From assembly GCA_036873135.1 (NCBI GenBank), contig JAPTYO010000009.1, forward strand, positions 35,356,756 through 35,420,755: 64,000 nt of DNA, given 5' to 3'. This document shows positions 21,453 through 32,394 of the stretch, piece after piece (position 1 is the first letter of the stretch; each line of letters opens with the position of its first letter). The position numbers were made by a program, and so were the translations under genes. The notes under the pieces were generated by a model that made no database searches, was not told the DNA's origin, and was given only the letters and a program-made list of their open reading frames with translations. This stretch comes from Clarkia xantiana subsp. parviflora (lineage: Eukaryota > Streptophyta > Magnoliopsida > Myrtales > Onagraceae).

Positions 21453-24148
21453 ATGTCTGGTAAGGAAACACTCTTCGTTGTTTGTTCGTTTTTTCCTTTC
21501 TAATTTTTCCCAGAATCCCACTGTATTTTCTTGCCCTGGTTGCTTTTCAGACAGCGGTTCCAGCTCCGAGGGGAGAAAACCTTTTAAATTTGACTATGCT
21601 CCAAATGAGATTTCCACCACTGCTTATGATGCAGCTCTCCGAGAGGGTTGCATCACCATCACCTGGGAACCTCGCTTCCCGTATGCTCGACATCGTCCCT
21701 CGAGTGACCCTGAGGTTACTCGTCCCCAGAAAGGGGAGGTATTTGTCTCTACGGGACAAATATCAGCGGGGATCAGGTTCCCCTTCTGTGGTAACCTGGT
21801 CGAGCTGTGCCAACACTATCAAACACACCCCACTACCTTCTCTCCTCATGCCATCCGCATCTGAAACGCCTTTCAATTCCTCTGTCTCCGACAGAAGTGT
21901 GTCTACAGCCTTCAACTTTTCCGGACCTTCTATGGGTTGAAGTGCAACGAGGCGGGGGTTTGCGCCTTCTACCCTCGGATGCCCAAGTGGAGTAAGCAGC
22001 AGCTTGCCCGGCACGGTTGGACCAGTGACACCTGGAAGGTGGTCAAGGGTCGGGGACTCTTGATCGATACGGGGTCCGACAACAGTAGCTGGAAGAAGAG
22101 CTACTTCTTCATCCGACATTCTTCCATTCCCTGGCCTCGGTGGGAGGTGGCAGCAGACCCTCCGCCTGCTTTCCACTCTTATGCTGATGAGGATTTCGAG
22201 ACTCTCCAATTGATCCAGCTTTATCGTTGGGGGGAGTCTTACACTCCTCTCAATGCTAACTCCCTGGTGGAGCGGGACCTGGTGCACGCCGGGGTCCGAC
22301 TCCTCAGTATTGTCTCTGGGGGGCAGCTCTTCGACGGCCCTTCTAGCGTGGTTCCTTGGGTAAATTTCTGACTTTTCTTCGTTTATTGTTTGCAGCCAAG
22401 AAGGTATCTGTGCTGACCGATCTATTCCTTAAGCAGGGGGAGACCGACGCTGTCCGCCCCTCGCGGAAGAGGAAGTCTGCTAAGAAGGCTGCTGCTAGGT
22501 CAGGGTCTCCTTCAACGGAGCAGCCCAAGCGGCCACGGGTGGATCTGGACCAACTCTTTGAGGTCCAGAATGCTGAAGAAGGTAAACAACTCCGACTTGC
22601 TATTAAATCGTATAAAAGGATGGTTCCGTCGGACTTGATTTCCTCGACCAAGAAAGGCCGTATTGCTGATGCCAAAAGGATCCTTCGAGGTGAAACTCCC
22701 CGAGTCTTGAAGGCAGGCTACTATCACTACCACGGAAAGGATCAATACGTCTCCCGACGTATCATTTGGTGTAAGAATCCCGATGAACTTCCTGCTACCT
22801 ATCTGAAGCTCTTCATCCTCCAGGTGCAGGTCGTTCGGGAGCTTCCTCGGGTGCTGCCGTTTCTACAGATGCACCGCCTTCAGCGGGGGTGCCTTCCTCA
22901 GCTGGAGAGAAGGCACCATCTGGTGAACAATTTCGCCAGGTGGAGACTCTGGACTCCTCCGAGGAGACCGGCGGGGTTGACCCCCCTCAGCAGCGTCGGA
23001 AGGCGGGGCAATCCCCCTTGAAACCAACCCCTCAGGGGCCGCCTCCCTCGTCTTCTCCACAGAAGCGGGAGCTCTCTCCCATCCATGACTTCTCTCCCTC
23101 CCCTGTCCGGGCCGAGACGGGGATGTGCCCTTCTCTTCCCCGTCCCATCTCTCCCCTGGCTCTTGATGGGGACTTTTACAGGCCCTTCAACTCTTCACAG
23201 GCCGATGCCCCCTGGGCTCCGATCCAGACGCTCCAGGGAGTCCCGCTCACACAAGGGGAACAGGACCAAGAACTGGCCCTGCATCTGCTGGCGGGTTCCA
23301 TCCTGCCCTCTATGCGACATCCGATCCACCTCAATCGGACGCATATGCAGCGGGACGTCAGGGGTATGGCTGTGCGCCGCATCGAGGTGTGACTTCGCTT
23401 TTTCCTTGTTGATCGATAAATCGGGTCTTTTGTCCTTCTAACACTTTTTCCTTTTGATTGCAGGAGCTCGGGGATTACAACCGCCTCATCGGGTATGTCA
23501 TTGCCTATGATGAGGCCCGGGAGCGGGACCGAGGAGTCCGCGAGCAGCTTCAGGCGGATCTCAAGGCCTCCCAGTCTTCGCGGGGGAAGCTTGCCAAAGA
23601 GCTGGCTGTCCTCAATGAGAAGATTCGGGGCCTTCAGCAGCAGATCGCGGACTTCGAGGGGCTCTTGAGGCAAGAGCGGCAAGAGCGGGGGGCAGTCGTG
23701 GACCGGCTGACCCAGGAGAAGAAAGCCGCCGAGGACCAGCTGGTCCTCGAGAAGAAGGCTCTGGAAGAGCTGATCGCGGGGTTCCCGGCACGGCTGGCCG
23801 AAGCGGAGGCCAAGGGTCGGGAGGACTATCGAGGGTCAGAGGGCTTCCAAGTTGACGCCATGAAGTTTTTTGGCGCGGAGGTGGAGAACACTCTCTTCAA
23901 CGCCGTTGAGGAGCTCCATCTGGAGTACGGGGATGCCATAAACTTCGACAAGTCTCCTTCCCTCGCTCCCTTTGCGAAAAAGTATTTTGCTCTTTCTGAG
24001 GAGAGTGATGGGGGGAGTACCCCCATAATTGTCGAAGACGCCTCTGATCTTCCAAGTGCGGACGCCTCTGAAGACTGGGAGGCCTTGAGATCCTCATGAA
24101 GCCAATCCTGTGGACCCCTCTGCTGCTGCTGACAAGGACCAAGCTTGA
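21453..24148 (+). pseudogene. Antisense spliced gene of Tat-2 (Transposase_28-like, coiled coil), lightly damaged
   Basis: Proposed exons are 21453-21459, 21551-22359, 22401-23386 and 23464-24148, the same four-exon plan and intron positions as in Tat-1. The protein has the Transposase_28-like region ('AGIRFPFCGNLVELC', 'LFRTFYGLKC'), a basic stretch after intron 2 ('RKRKSAKKAAARS'), a Pro/Ser-rich middle and a coiled coil in exon 4. Damage is one TGA at 21862-21864 where Tat-1 has TGG, a 1-nt deletion near 22815 and a frameshift near 24080. Beyond that last shift the original C-terminus is readable and ends in the same Lys-Asp-Gln-Ala as Tat-1. Function unknown. A role in regulating or helping the element is inference. 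Confidence 0.75.
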
Positions 24149-24282
24149 ATGTTTTTATCTTTCGGAGTCCTTGTATTTTCTTCTCTTGCGTCGTCGTCGG
24201 GCCTTCGAGCCCTTTATCAATATTAGACTCCTTTAACTCCGATCTTTTGTTGTCTTTCGTCTTTCCCGACTATTTAACAACT

Positions 24283-25022
24283 CGCACCACTTAAGGCGAC
24301 TTAGCATCGAATGCATCACTTAAGACGACTTAGTTCTTAGCAGTCGAAACTTCGATACTTACGAATTTCTCAGACGTCCTTTCCGACGATTTAATAACTT
24401 GCACCACTTAAGGTGACTTAACATCGAGTGCATCACTTAAGACGACTTTAATCGCTATTTAGGATAAACCTAAAGATCGCGCACCACTTAAGGCGACTTA
24501 ATCCCACGCATCCCTTAAGACTCTTGAATACTTAGAATAAATCTAAGCATTGTGCACCACTTAAGGCGACTTAATATTGTGCACCACTGAAGGCGACTTT
24601 CGGATACTTAGAATAAATCTAAGTATTGTGCACCACTTAAGGCGACTTTCATCGTGCACCACTGAAGGCGACTTTCATCGTGCACCACTGAGGGCGACTT
24701 TCATCGTGCACCACTGAAGGCGACTTTCATCGTGCACCACTGAAGGCGACTTTCATCGTGCACCACTGAAGGCGACTTTCATCGTGCACCACTGAAGGCG
24801 ACTTTCATCGTGCACCACTGAAGGCGACTTTTACACTTAGCATAAATCTAAGGACAAATCTTATTTGGAAGCGACCTCTTTATTAATTGGCATAAGATAA
24901 GCTTACATCGAATTAAACGATAAACAGCATACACCACTTAAGGCGTTTTTACATCGGGCACCACTTAAGGCGACTTTATCGGGCACCACTTAAGGCGACT
25001 TTCTCGGGCACCACTTAAGGCG
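24283..25022. repeat. Minisatellite between the Tat-2 antisense gene and pol
   Basis: Cores CACCACTTAAGGCGACTT and CACCACTGAAGGCGACTT recur throughout. At 24650-24830 a 26-bp unit with TTTCATCGTG linkers repeats at least seven times almost perfectly. It has the same place and core as the Tat-1 array but a different period. Confidence 0.9.
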
Positions 25023-25029
25023 ACTTTCT

Positions 25030-25926
25030 TCAAGCATGGTGTTTCTTCAAGTGTTCGCCACTGAAAGAATGCTTCAACGGTCTGCCATCGAGGTCTTCCA
25101 ACTTGTATGCGTTCGGAGCTGGCATCCCCACGACCTTATAAGGTCCTTCCCATTTTGGTGACATCTTGTTGATTCGATCCAAAAGGGTGAACTCGTTGCG
25201 CCGCCAAACCAGCTCCCCGACGAAGAACTGTCGGGACTTCACTCGCCGGTTATAGTACCTGGCCGTCGCTAAGCGCATTCGTGCTTGGACTTCATCGGCT
25301 TCCCGCCTTTTCTCTTCAAGTAGGTCCAAGTCCAGACGTCTCACTTCATCGTTCGTTAGGGGCTCGTAATATCTCATCCGATGGGATGCCACAGCTACCT
25401 CCACAGGAGCGACAGCTTCTGTGCCGTAAACAAGGCCAAACGAAGTCTCCCCTGTTGATCGTTTGGGTGTCGTTCTAACAGCCCAAAGTACATTTTCCAG
25501 TTCGTTCAGCCATTTGCCCTTCAAGGCATAGACCCTCTTCTTCAGGCCATCCATCACGATTTTGTTGGCTGACTCCACCTGGTCATTAGTCTGAGCATGG
25601 CGTACGGAGGCGGTCCGATGCTCGACGTTCAGTTCTTCCAGATACTCCCTCACCTGAGAGCCGTCAAACGGTGGGCCATTGTCGCTGATCACCACCTTAG
25701 GAATCCCGTATCTGGACACGATGTGGGTTTGGAGAAACTTGACGATCTGGTTCCCCGTTGTTCTGGCCAATGCCTTCGCCTCTATCCATTTCGAAAAATA
25801 ATCGATAGCTACAAGTAAATACTTACATTGTCCTTGTGCTTGTGGAAGAGGTCCCACCAAGTCGATGCCCCACTGCGCGAAGGGCCAAGCGCTCTTGATG
25901 GTCGTCAGGCTAGCAGCCGGAGCCAC
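25030..25926 (-). pseudogene. Tat-2 integrase core and C-terminus
   Basis: The frame has the complete DD35E set: Asp in 'GIDLVGPLP', Asp in 'ISDNGPPF' and Glu in 'DQVESANK', where the usual Gly before Gln is Asp. The C-terminal 'GELVWRRNEF' and 'WEGPYKVVGM' blocks follow. It ends in a His/Lys-rich tail beside the minisatellite. The frame opens only after a TAA (TCA in the sister copy) in the duplicated zinc module near 25965. This is the best preserved integrase of the window, but it is separated from RT by a stop and by the duplication. Confidence 0.9.
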
Positions 25927-26469
25927 GATACTCGGGGCGTACCTCTGGCACGCGTCGCATTATCGGACCAACGCCGTTGCTTCTTTGTTCATCGTGGGCC
26001 AATAGTAGCCTAAGTTCAACACCTTCCTTAAAATGGATCGGGCCCCTTCGTGACAAGCCGCGATTCCCTCATGCGTTTCATTCAGGATTCGGGACACGAT
26101 GTGGGTTTAGAGGAACTTGACGATCTGGTTCCCCGTTGTTCTGGCCAATGCCTTCGCCTCTATCCATTTCGAAAAATAATCGATAGCTACAAGTAAATAC
26201 TTACATTGTCCTTGTGCTTGTGGAAGAGGTCCCACCAAGTCGATGTCCCACTGCGCGAAGGGCCAAGCGCTCTTGATGGTCGTCAGGTTAGCAGCCGGAG
26301 CCACGATACTCAGGGCGTACCTCTGGCACGCGTCGCATGATCGGACCAACGCCGTTGCTTCTTTGTTCATCGTGGGCCAATAGTAGCCTAAGTTCAACAC
26401 CTTCCTTAAAATGGATCGGGCCCCTTCGTGACAAGCCGCGATTCCCTCATGCGTTTCATTCAGGATTCG
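25714..26469. repeat. 378-bp in-frame tandem duplication inside integrase
   Basis: Segments 25714-26091 and 26092-26469 are almost identical, with an offset of exactly 378 bp (126 codons). The unit covers the zinc module through the first part of the catalytic core. The two copies differ at a few bases, including a TAA in the left copy near 25965 and a TAG in the right one near 26105. Confidence 0.92.
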
Positions 26470-26946
26470 GTTGGTGTCGGGTTCTGCTACACACTTCAGG
26501 TACGGAGTCGAGAACCAGCCCTTCTTGTACAGCTGATTGTCCAGCATCACATAATTAGACGCGATCCGACATATCCTTTCTGCTGCTACCTTATCCTCGG
26601 GGACTGCCCCCGTAGTCAGATACGCGACTATCGGGGTCATCCAAGTAGGCTCCTCCTCCGATTTTGTTTCAACGGTGCATACCTGCGTGGGGTCGATGTT
26701 TGACAAGATCACCTTCTCCAGGAAGTGCACCTTCCGATTTTCTACTAAGGGTGCCCCCAGGGCAAATTTGCTCAAGGCGTTTGCCTCTACGTTCTCCTCC
26801 CTCGGAATAGCCTCGATATCGAAGCTTTTGAAGCTCTCTTTCAGGGTTTGTACCTCTCGCAGATACTTCTTCATTATCGTGCTCCTTGCTTCGTATCGCC
26901 ATTGAACTTGGTTCACGATTAACGCTGCGTCGCACTTCACTCTCAA
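26107..26946 (-). pseudogene. Tat-2 archaeal-type RNase H end, integrase zinc module and first copy of core
   Basis: Begins 'MRVKCDAALIVNQVQWRYEA' inside the second RNase H, continues through the linker, the H-H-C-C module ('HEGIAACHEG', 'CDACQRYA') and the start of the integrase core ('WDIDLVGPLP'). It stops where the tandem duplication restarts the same sequence. A TAA at about 26967 separates it from the RT frame; it replaces a codon that Tat-1 reads as Asp. Confidence 0.88.
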
Positions 26947-26964
26947 GCGATCGATTCCAGTGCC

Positions 26965-28890
26965 TTAAGCAATTTTTAGGCCCGTGATAAGAGCTTCATA
27001 CTCCGCTTCGTTGTTTGTGGCCTTGAATGTTAAATCCAAGGCGTATCGGAGAGGTTCGCCTTCACCTGGTGGTATCAACAAAAAGCCCGCTCCTGACCCG
27101 TCTGAACTCGCGGAGCCGTCTGTGTACATCTCCCAGGTATTTTCTTTGTTTGGCTGTTCTGATTGCTCTGCCCTCTCTGGTTGTTCTTCTGTCGGGACCT
27201 CCATGGCTGCCCCCTCTACAGGGCCCGTTTCTTCTAGATCGGGGGCTGTAGATTCTGCTATAAAGTCCGCCAATGCCTGGCCCTTGATTGCCGTTCTTGG
27301 AGCAAAGTGTATTCGAAACTCACTGAGCTCTACTGCCCATTTCACCAATCTCCCCGACGCATTCGGTCGGTTCAAAAAATGCTTCAAAGGCTGGTTCGTT
27401 AGCACAGTGATCTCGTGTGCGTGGAAATATGGCCTTAGCTTCCGAGCAGTAATTATCAACGCAAAGAGGTACTTCTCAACGGCGGGATAGTTCAATTCAG
27501 ATTTGGCAAATGCCTTGCTTACATAATAGACGGGGACTTGATAACCCTCGACAACCTTAACTAACACAGAGCTAATAGCAAATTCAGAAAAAGCCAAATA
27601 AAGGAAGAGCGGCTCGCCTGGAACCGGTTTCGCCAGCGGCGGGAGTGTGCGAAGATGCTGTTTGAGTGCTTGGAACGCCTCTTCACATTTGGCGGTCCAT
27701 TCGAATTTTTTGTTTGCCCTCAAGACTTCAAAAAATGGCATTGATCGGTCGCTGGCTTTGGACAAGAAGCGGTTCATTGCAGCTAGTCGGCCATTCAGTA
27801 CTTGCACCTCCCGATGGTTTATCGGAGACTGCATCTCCTCGATTGCCCTCAGCTTCTCAGGGTTCACTTCAATTCCTCTTTGGCTTGCCATGAAGCCCAA
27901 AAATTTCCCTGAGTGGACTCCGAAGGCGCATTTTGTCGGGTTCAGACGAACTTGATGGAGCCTCATCCGCTCAAATGCCATGGTAAGGTTGTGCACATGA
28001 TCCTCGGCTTGTCGGGACTTTACCAGCATATCATCCACGTAGGCTTCCATGGTTTCTCCCAGCATATCTCCAAACAGCTTGTTCACCATCCGCTGGTAGG
28101 TTGCCCCGGCGTTGATCAACCCGAAAGGCATGACATCGTAGTGATAGATGTCGCTGTCTGCATAAAACGCAGTGTGGGGGGCGTCTTCCTTGGCCATCTT
28201 GATCTGGTTGTAGACCGAATATGCATCCATGAAACTCAGCAGCTCATGTCCCGATGTGGCATCCACCAGCTGGTCAATCCTCGGGAGTGGATAGCAATCC
28301 TTTGGACAAGCCTTGTTTAGGTCGCGGAAGTCCACGCACATTCGCCACTTCCCGTTAGTCTTCTTCACCAGCACTGGGTTGGCGACCCAAGTCTGGAATC
28401 GGAGCTCCTTAATGAAACCAGCATCGAGCAACCTGCCTACCTCCTGCTGGATCGCGGTCTTCTTATCCGTGCCCATCGGACGCCTCTTCTGCGTGATAGG
28501 CTTGATCGCGGGGTCTATCTTCAGCTCGTGCACGATCACGTCGGGGCTGATTCCTGGCATATCGCTGGGGGACCAGGCAAACAGCTCCTTGAACTCTTTC
28601 AGCAGCTCCACCAGTTTTTGGGCTGTCTCTTCAGTTAGAGCGGACCCGATTTTCACCTTCCTCTGGGGTCCGTCGATCTCGACTTCTTTCAGCTCCTCTA
28701 CGGGGGCAGGACGCCCAAACTCTTCTCTGGGATCTGTGTCTGTCTGGAGGACAGTCATAGCCTCCCGCCTCCTCCTCCGGGTGGCATTAACATAGCATTT
28801 TCGGGAAGCCACTTGATCGCCCTTGACCTCTCCGACTCCGTGGTCGGTCGGGAACTTCATTTTCTGGTGCACAGTCGAGGCAACCGCCAT
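26965..28890 (-). pseudogene. Tat-2 reverse transcriptase, RNase H and start of second RNase H
   Basis: A 641-residue frame with the RT blocks 'WRMCVDFRDLNKACPKDCYP', 'MPFGLINAGATYQRMV' and intact YVDD at 28030-28041. The first RNase H and the 'MYTDGSASSDGSGAGFLLI' start of the archaeal-type RNase H follow. One odd change is 'YSVYNQIKM', where Tat-1 has Gly before Tyr in a conserved RT block. The frame is offset from the protease frame by indels near 28900-28960. Confidence 0.92.
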
Positions 28891-28897
28891 CAGAGGA

Positions 28898-30463
28898 TTA
28901 ATGGTGGTTCTCCCGATAATTGGTAAGTCCCTGCAGAATCAACCACGACAAACTCCACGTTCTCCTTTCTGATTTCCACCCGCTACCAAACTCCACTGGT
29001 AAGGTGATTACTCCTAGCGGGTAGGAAGTTGAGCCGGAGAACCCGACCATCGGGAAGTTTGCTTCCTTCAGATCCTTCTTCGTCTTCCCCATGGCCTCCA
29101 GCGCGTCCATTAATAGAATGTCGGAGGAGCTCCCTCCGACGATTAGGATTCTCTTCATCTCAAACCCATCTACATCCAGGGTTACCACCAAGGCATCGTC
29201 GTGCGGAGTCTCCACGCCTATGAGGTCCTCCGATGAGAAGGAGATCACCATCTCTTCCTTCAGGGTCCAAGATCGGGACCTCTTACCCAGCACCACCGCC
29301 GTAGGGATTCTAGAGGCATAGACCTCTCGAGCGGATGAGGTATCTCCTCCAGCAGCAAATCCTCCATGAATCACGTTGATGACTCGTCTTTCTTTGCGAA
29401 CACCGGATGACTCTGGATCAGTTCTCTTCTTCTTCGGGGACCGATCGCGGGATCGGGAACGGGACCGCGATCGGGACCGAGAGCGGGACCTGCATCCTTT
29501 GTCCCCGACGAACTCCTTGAGCTTTCCCTTCTGGATTAGCTTTTCAATCTCCTTTTTCAGCTCCCGACAGTGATTGGTGTCGTGGCCATTTGCGCGGTGA
29601 AACCGACAATAGCGATCTGTGCGGGACCCCAGGAATTCTCCATCTTTCTTCGGGGGGTACCTGGAGATACCTTGTCGTTCCATGACTGTCAGCACTTCCG
29701 CCATGGAGCAGTTGAGAGGAATGTCGAGATCTTCCCGCTTATCCTTCCTTGAAGAACGTCTGTCGTCCCTCCAATCCGGACGACCTCGATTCTTGCTACT
29801 GTCGGGTTTACCCTTTGACTTACGATCGTCGAAAGGTTTACTCGACTGCTTCCCTTTATTTGACTTTGGGGGCTCCAGTTCTCCCGCGGCTATCTTGGAC
29901 TCCTGGACATCAATCTGCCGCTTCACCCTCTTCTGCAAAGCCTCCATATTCCACACAGCCTTCTCAGCCACGCTGTGCATTAAGTCGGAGCCATAGGGGA
30001 CTGTCAGGTTCCGAATAAAGGTGCGGATGGTCTCGCCCTCCGAGATTTCCTCGTCTATCTCTGCTACGCTAGCGGTGTACCGCTGGTAATAGTGTGCCAG
30101 CGACTCGTCGGGCCTCTGCACCACCTGGGTTAGGGACCTCACGCTCTTCAACAAACGTCTGCGGCCCTGGTATTGTCGAATGAAGCGGTCGTGCATATCC
30201 GCCCAACAGGTAATGCAGCCTGGGGGTAGGCTAAAGAACCAGGTCAAGGCTCTTTCTCCAAGGGTGTTTGGGAACAGTGTGCACACTATATCTTCGTTCG
30301 GAGCTCTACCCAGACACGCCATAAGATGCTTCTGGACATGACGGACTGGATCTCCTTCGCCATCGTATTCCTTAATCTCGAGGATACCCAGCCCAGGCGG
30401 GGCGAGGGTGTCTATTAGTCGGGGAACGAAGGGATGAGTGGATCGATCCCTCAGCTCCGACAC
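28898..30463 (-). pseudogene. Tat-2 Gag capsid and protease
   Basis: The capsid region has 'PPGLGILEIKEYDGEGDP' and 'GERALTWFFSLPPG', then a basic region, a zinc-knuckle-like 'CRFHRANGHDTNHC', an Arg-Ser tract (29439-29492) and a protease. The protease active site reads 'ILIVGGSSSDIL': the catalytic Asp codon is Val (GTC on the minus strand, plus 29138-29140). The frame ends after an indel near 28960. An in-frame TAG just upstream, near 30473, separates it from the Gag N-terminus. Confidence 0.9.
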
Positions 30464-30469
30464 CAGCGG

Positions 30470-31006
30470 CTAATGTTCTCCCATACAGATGTTCACGATC
30501 TTTACCACCTGGTCGGGAGTAATGGGACCATTCAGGGGAATGGTTCTGTGCTGTACTGGTCCTGGCCCATCAACCACGAACCTTTCCGGCTGACCAGTTG
30601 CCCTACCTCTGTCCTGGCCTCGGGGCGGGGCTTCCTGCGCATTCTGATCCTCTGTTGGTAGGGTTGCTTCCTCCAGCGGGGGCATCTCCTCCTGCCTCCT
30701 GGCAGCCTCCCTTCGGTCCAAGAGAGCCTCTACAGCCGCCAGAAACATGGGCATGGCCTCGGCCACGGCCCTCGTCAAATCTGCAGCTGGGGGAGCCTCC
30801 TGCCCCCTGTTATCCTGATGTTGAGGGGCAATGTCTTCGGGATGCGATCCGTTATGTCCTCCTGTCTGGGAGAGCTCAACCGGGGGATGGTTCTGGTTTT
30901 CTCCTTGTTCCGGTACTGAATTCAGGTTCGTTGCAGTGGGGTGACGGGAACCACCGGATTGTCCTCTTTTGTTCTTGCCAGCCGCCATTGATCGAGTAGA
31001 AGGCAT
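30470..31006 (-). pseudogene. Tat-2 Gag N-terminus
   Basis: Probable start at the ATG at 31006 ('MPSTRSMAAGKNKRGQSGG'), 18 bases after the PBS, matching 'MASTRSMAGK' in Tat-1. It is Gln/Glu/Pro-rich, then 'RAVAEAMPMFLAAVEALLDR' and 'PITPDQVVKIVNICMGEH', then TAG. Confidence 0.85.
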
Positions 31007-31023
31007 ATCAGCTTTTTGTTTGA

Positions 31024-31041
31024 TTCCCACAGACGGCACCA
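31024..31041 (-). promoter_or_regulatory. Primer-binding site of Tat-2
   Basis: The minus strand reads TGGTGCCGTCTGTGGGAA, one change from Tat-1, one base before the 5' LTR. Confidence 0.8.
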
Positions 31042-31042
31042 A

Positions 31043-31724
31043 TGTTGGATCACGGTGGAACTCCGGTACGGATCTTGACGGCAATCCTAGCTCCTTTGCT
31101 CCACGCAATCCTGCAAGAGGGGATAGACCGGGCGGTGACCCAAAATCCCTCTCCGATGCTTAAATGAGTCTCTCGTATGACTGGCAAGCAACAATCTCAA
31201 AAGTATATCGAACTCAACGTAAGTGATCTGAGGTGACCTCCTGCCCTTTTATAGGCAAAGAGGTGCCTCAGGTACCTGGCGAACCGTTAGGGGTGGTTAG
31301 CCCGTATCCCGCTTATCTCGTACATGATCTCGCGTATCTTAGCCATGCCCCGCGTATCTCGGCCACGATCCGTGTATCTTAACCACGTTCCGTATATCTC
31401 GGCCACGCCCCGCATATCTTGGCTTTATCTTGACTCCCGTCGGAGACTCCAGAGTTATCTCGTTGTGTCACCGCTCGGGGCCCCTCGTCATCGTGACAGG
31501 GCCAATCATTCTCAGGGATTCATCGTCGGGGCCTACTTAAAGGCTTCTCATCGGGAGCTTCTAGCTCCACCGTCGGGACCGACTCTGTCGGGACCCTGCT
31601 TCGTCGGGACTCCCTTCATCGGGACCCTTCTCCTAGGTCATCTTGACCCGTACTCTGGGCCTGGTGGGCCTGTTTGCCGTTTCCTCGCCGTTAAAGGGCC
31701 TGACGGCTATAGTCGGACTCATCA
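31043..31724 (-). repeat. 5' LTR of Tat-2
   Basis: 682 bp, matching 20200-20896 except for a deletion of about 15 bases near 31430 and a few substitutions. Followed by the GGTAC duplication. Confidence 0.95.
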
Positions 31725-31726
31725 GG

Positions 31727-32360
31727 TACGGTATCCTCCTTAGAGATACGTGGGCATGATAGCCATTGTTGATGTGTAGGGGGTGATACCCTCCTTTGAT
31801 ATATATGGACATGATTCCCATCTGCTGATGTATAGGGGGATGGTATCCTCCTTTAATATATGGACGTGATAGCCATTGTTGATGTATAGGGGGTGATACG
31901 CTCCTTTGATATTATACGGACATGATAGCCATTTGATGATGTATAGAGGGATGGTATGCTTCTTTGATATATGGACGTGATAGCCATTGTTGATGTATAG
32001 GGGAGTGGTGCCCTCCTTTGATATACATGGACATGGTAGTCACATGTTGAAGTATATGGGGGTGGTACCATCCTTTGATATACATGGACATAATAGTCAC
32101 ATGTTGAAGTATAAGGGGGTGGTACCTTTGATATATATGAACATGATAGTCACCTGTTGAAGTATATGGGGGTGGTACCCTCCTTTGATATATATGGACA
32201 TGATAGTCACATGTTGGAGTATAGGGCGGTGGTACCCTCCTTTGATATATATGTACATGATAGTCACTTGTATAGGGGGTGGTACCCGTTTTGATATATA
32301 TAGACATAAAAGTCACATGCTGGAGTATGGGGGGGGGGGGGGGGTGGTACCCTCCTTTGA
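31727..32360. repeat. Minisatellite of about 56-bp units in Tat-0
   Basis: About ten units share CCTCCTTTGATATATATGG, ACATGATAGTCACATGTTG and AGTATAGGGGGTGGTA. A run of about 16 G lies near 32329-32344. Open frames here are by-products of the repeat. Confidence 0.88.
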
Positions 32361-32394
32361 TTAATGAACTTAAATTTATATCTTGTTGGAAGGG

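Larger units (their letters stand above)
20200..31724 (-). mobile_element. Tat-2: complete Tat-type Ty3/gypsy retrotransposon (11.5 kb)
   Basis: LTRs at 20200-20896 and 31043-31724 start TGTTGGATCACGG and end CATCA. GGTAC flanks both sides (20195-20199 and 31725-31729), a perfect 5-bp target duplication. Architecture and order match Tat-1: Gag, protease, RT, RNase H, archaeal-type RNase H and integrase on the minus strand, and an antisense spliced gene on the plus strand next to the 3' LTR. It is a sister family of Tat-1 rather than a copy: LTRs and minisatellite differ clearly while the proteins are similar. It is inserted in Tat-0. Confidence 0.95.

Noticed and set aside
24650..24830. CRISPR-like array of regular repeats
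   Set aside because: Units are contiguous tandem repeats without unique spacers, inside a plant retrotransposon.
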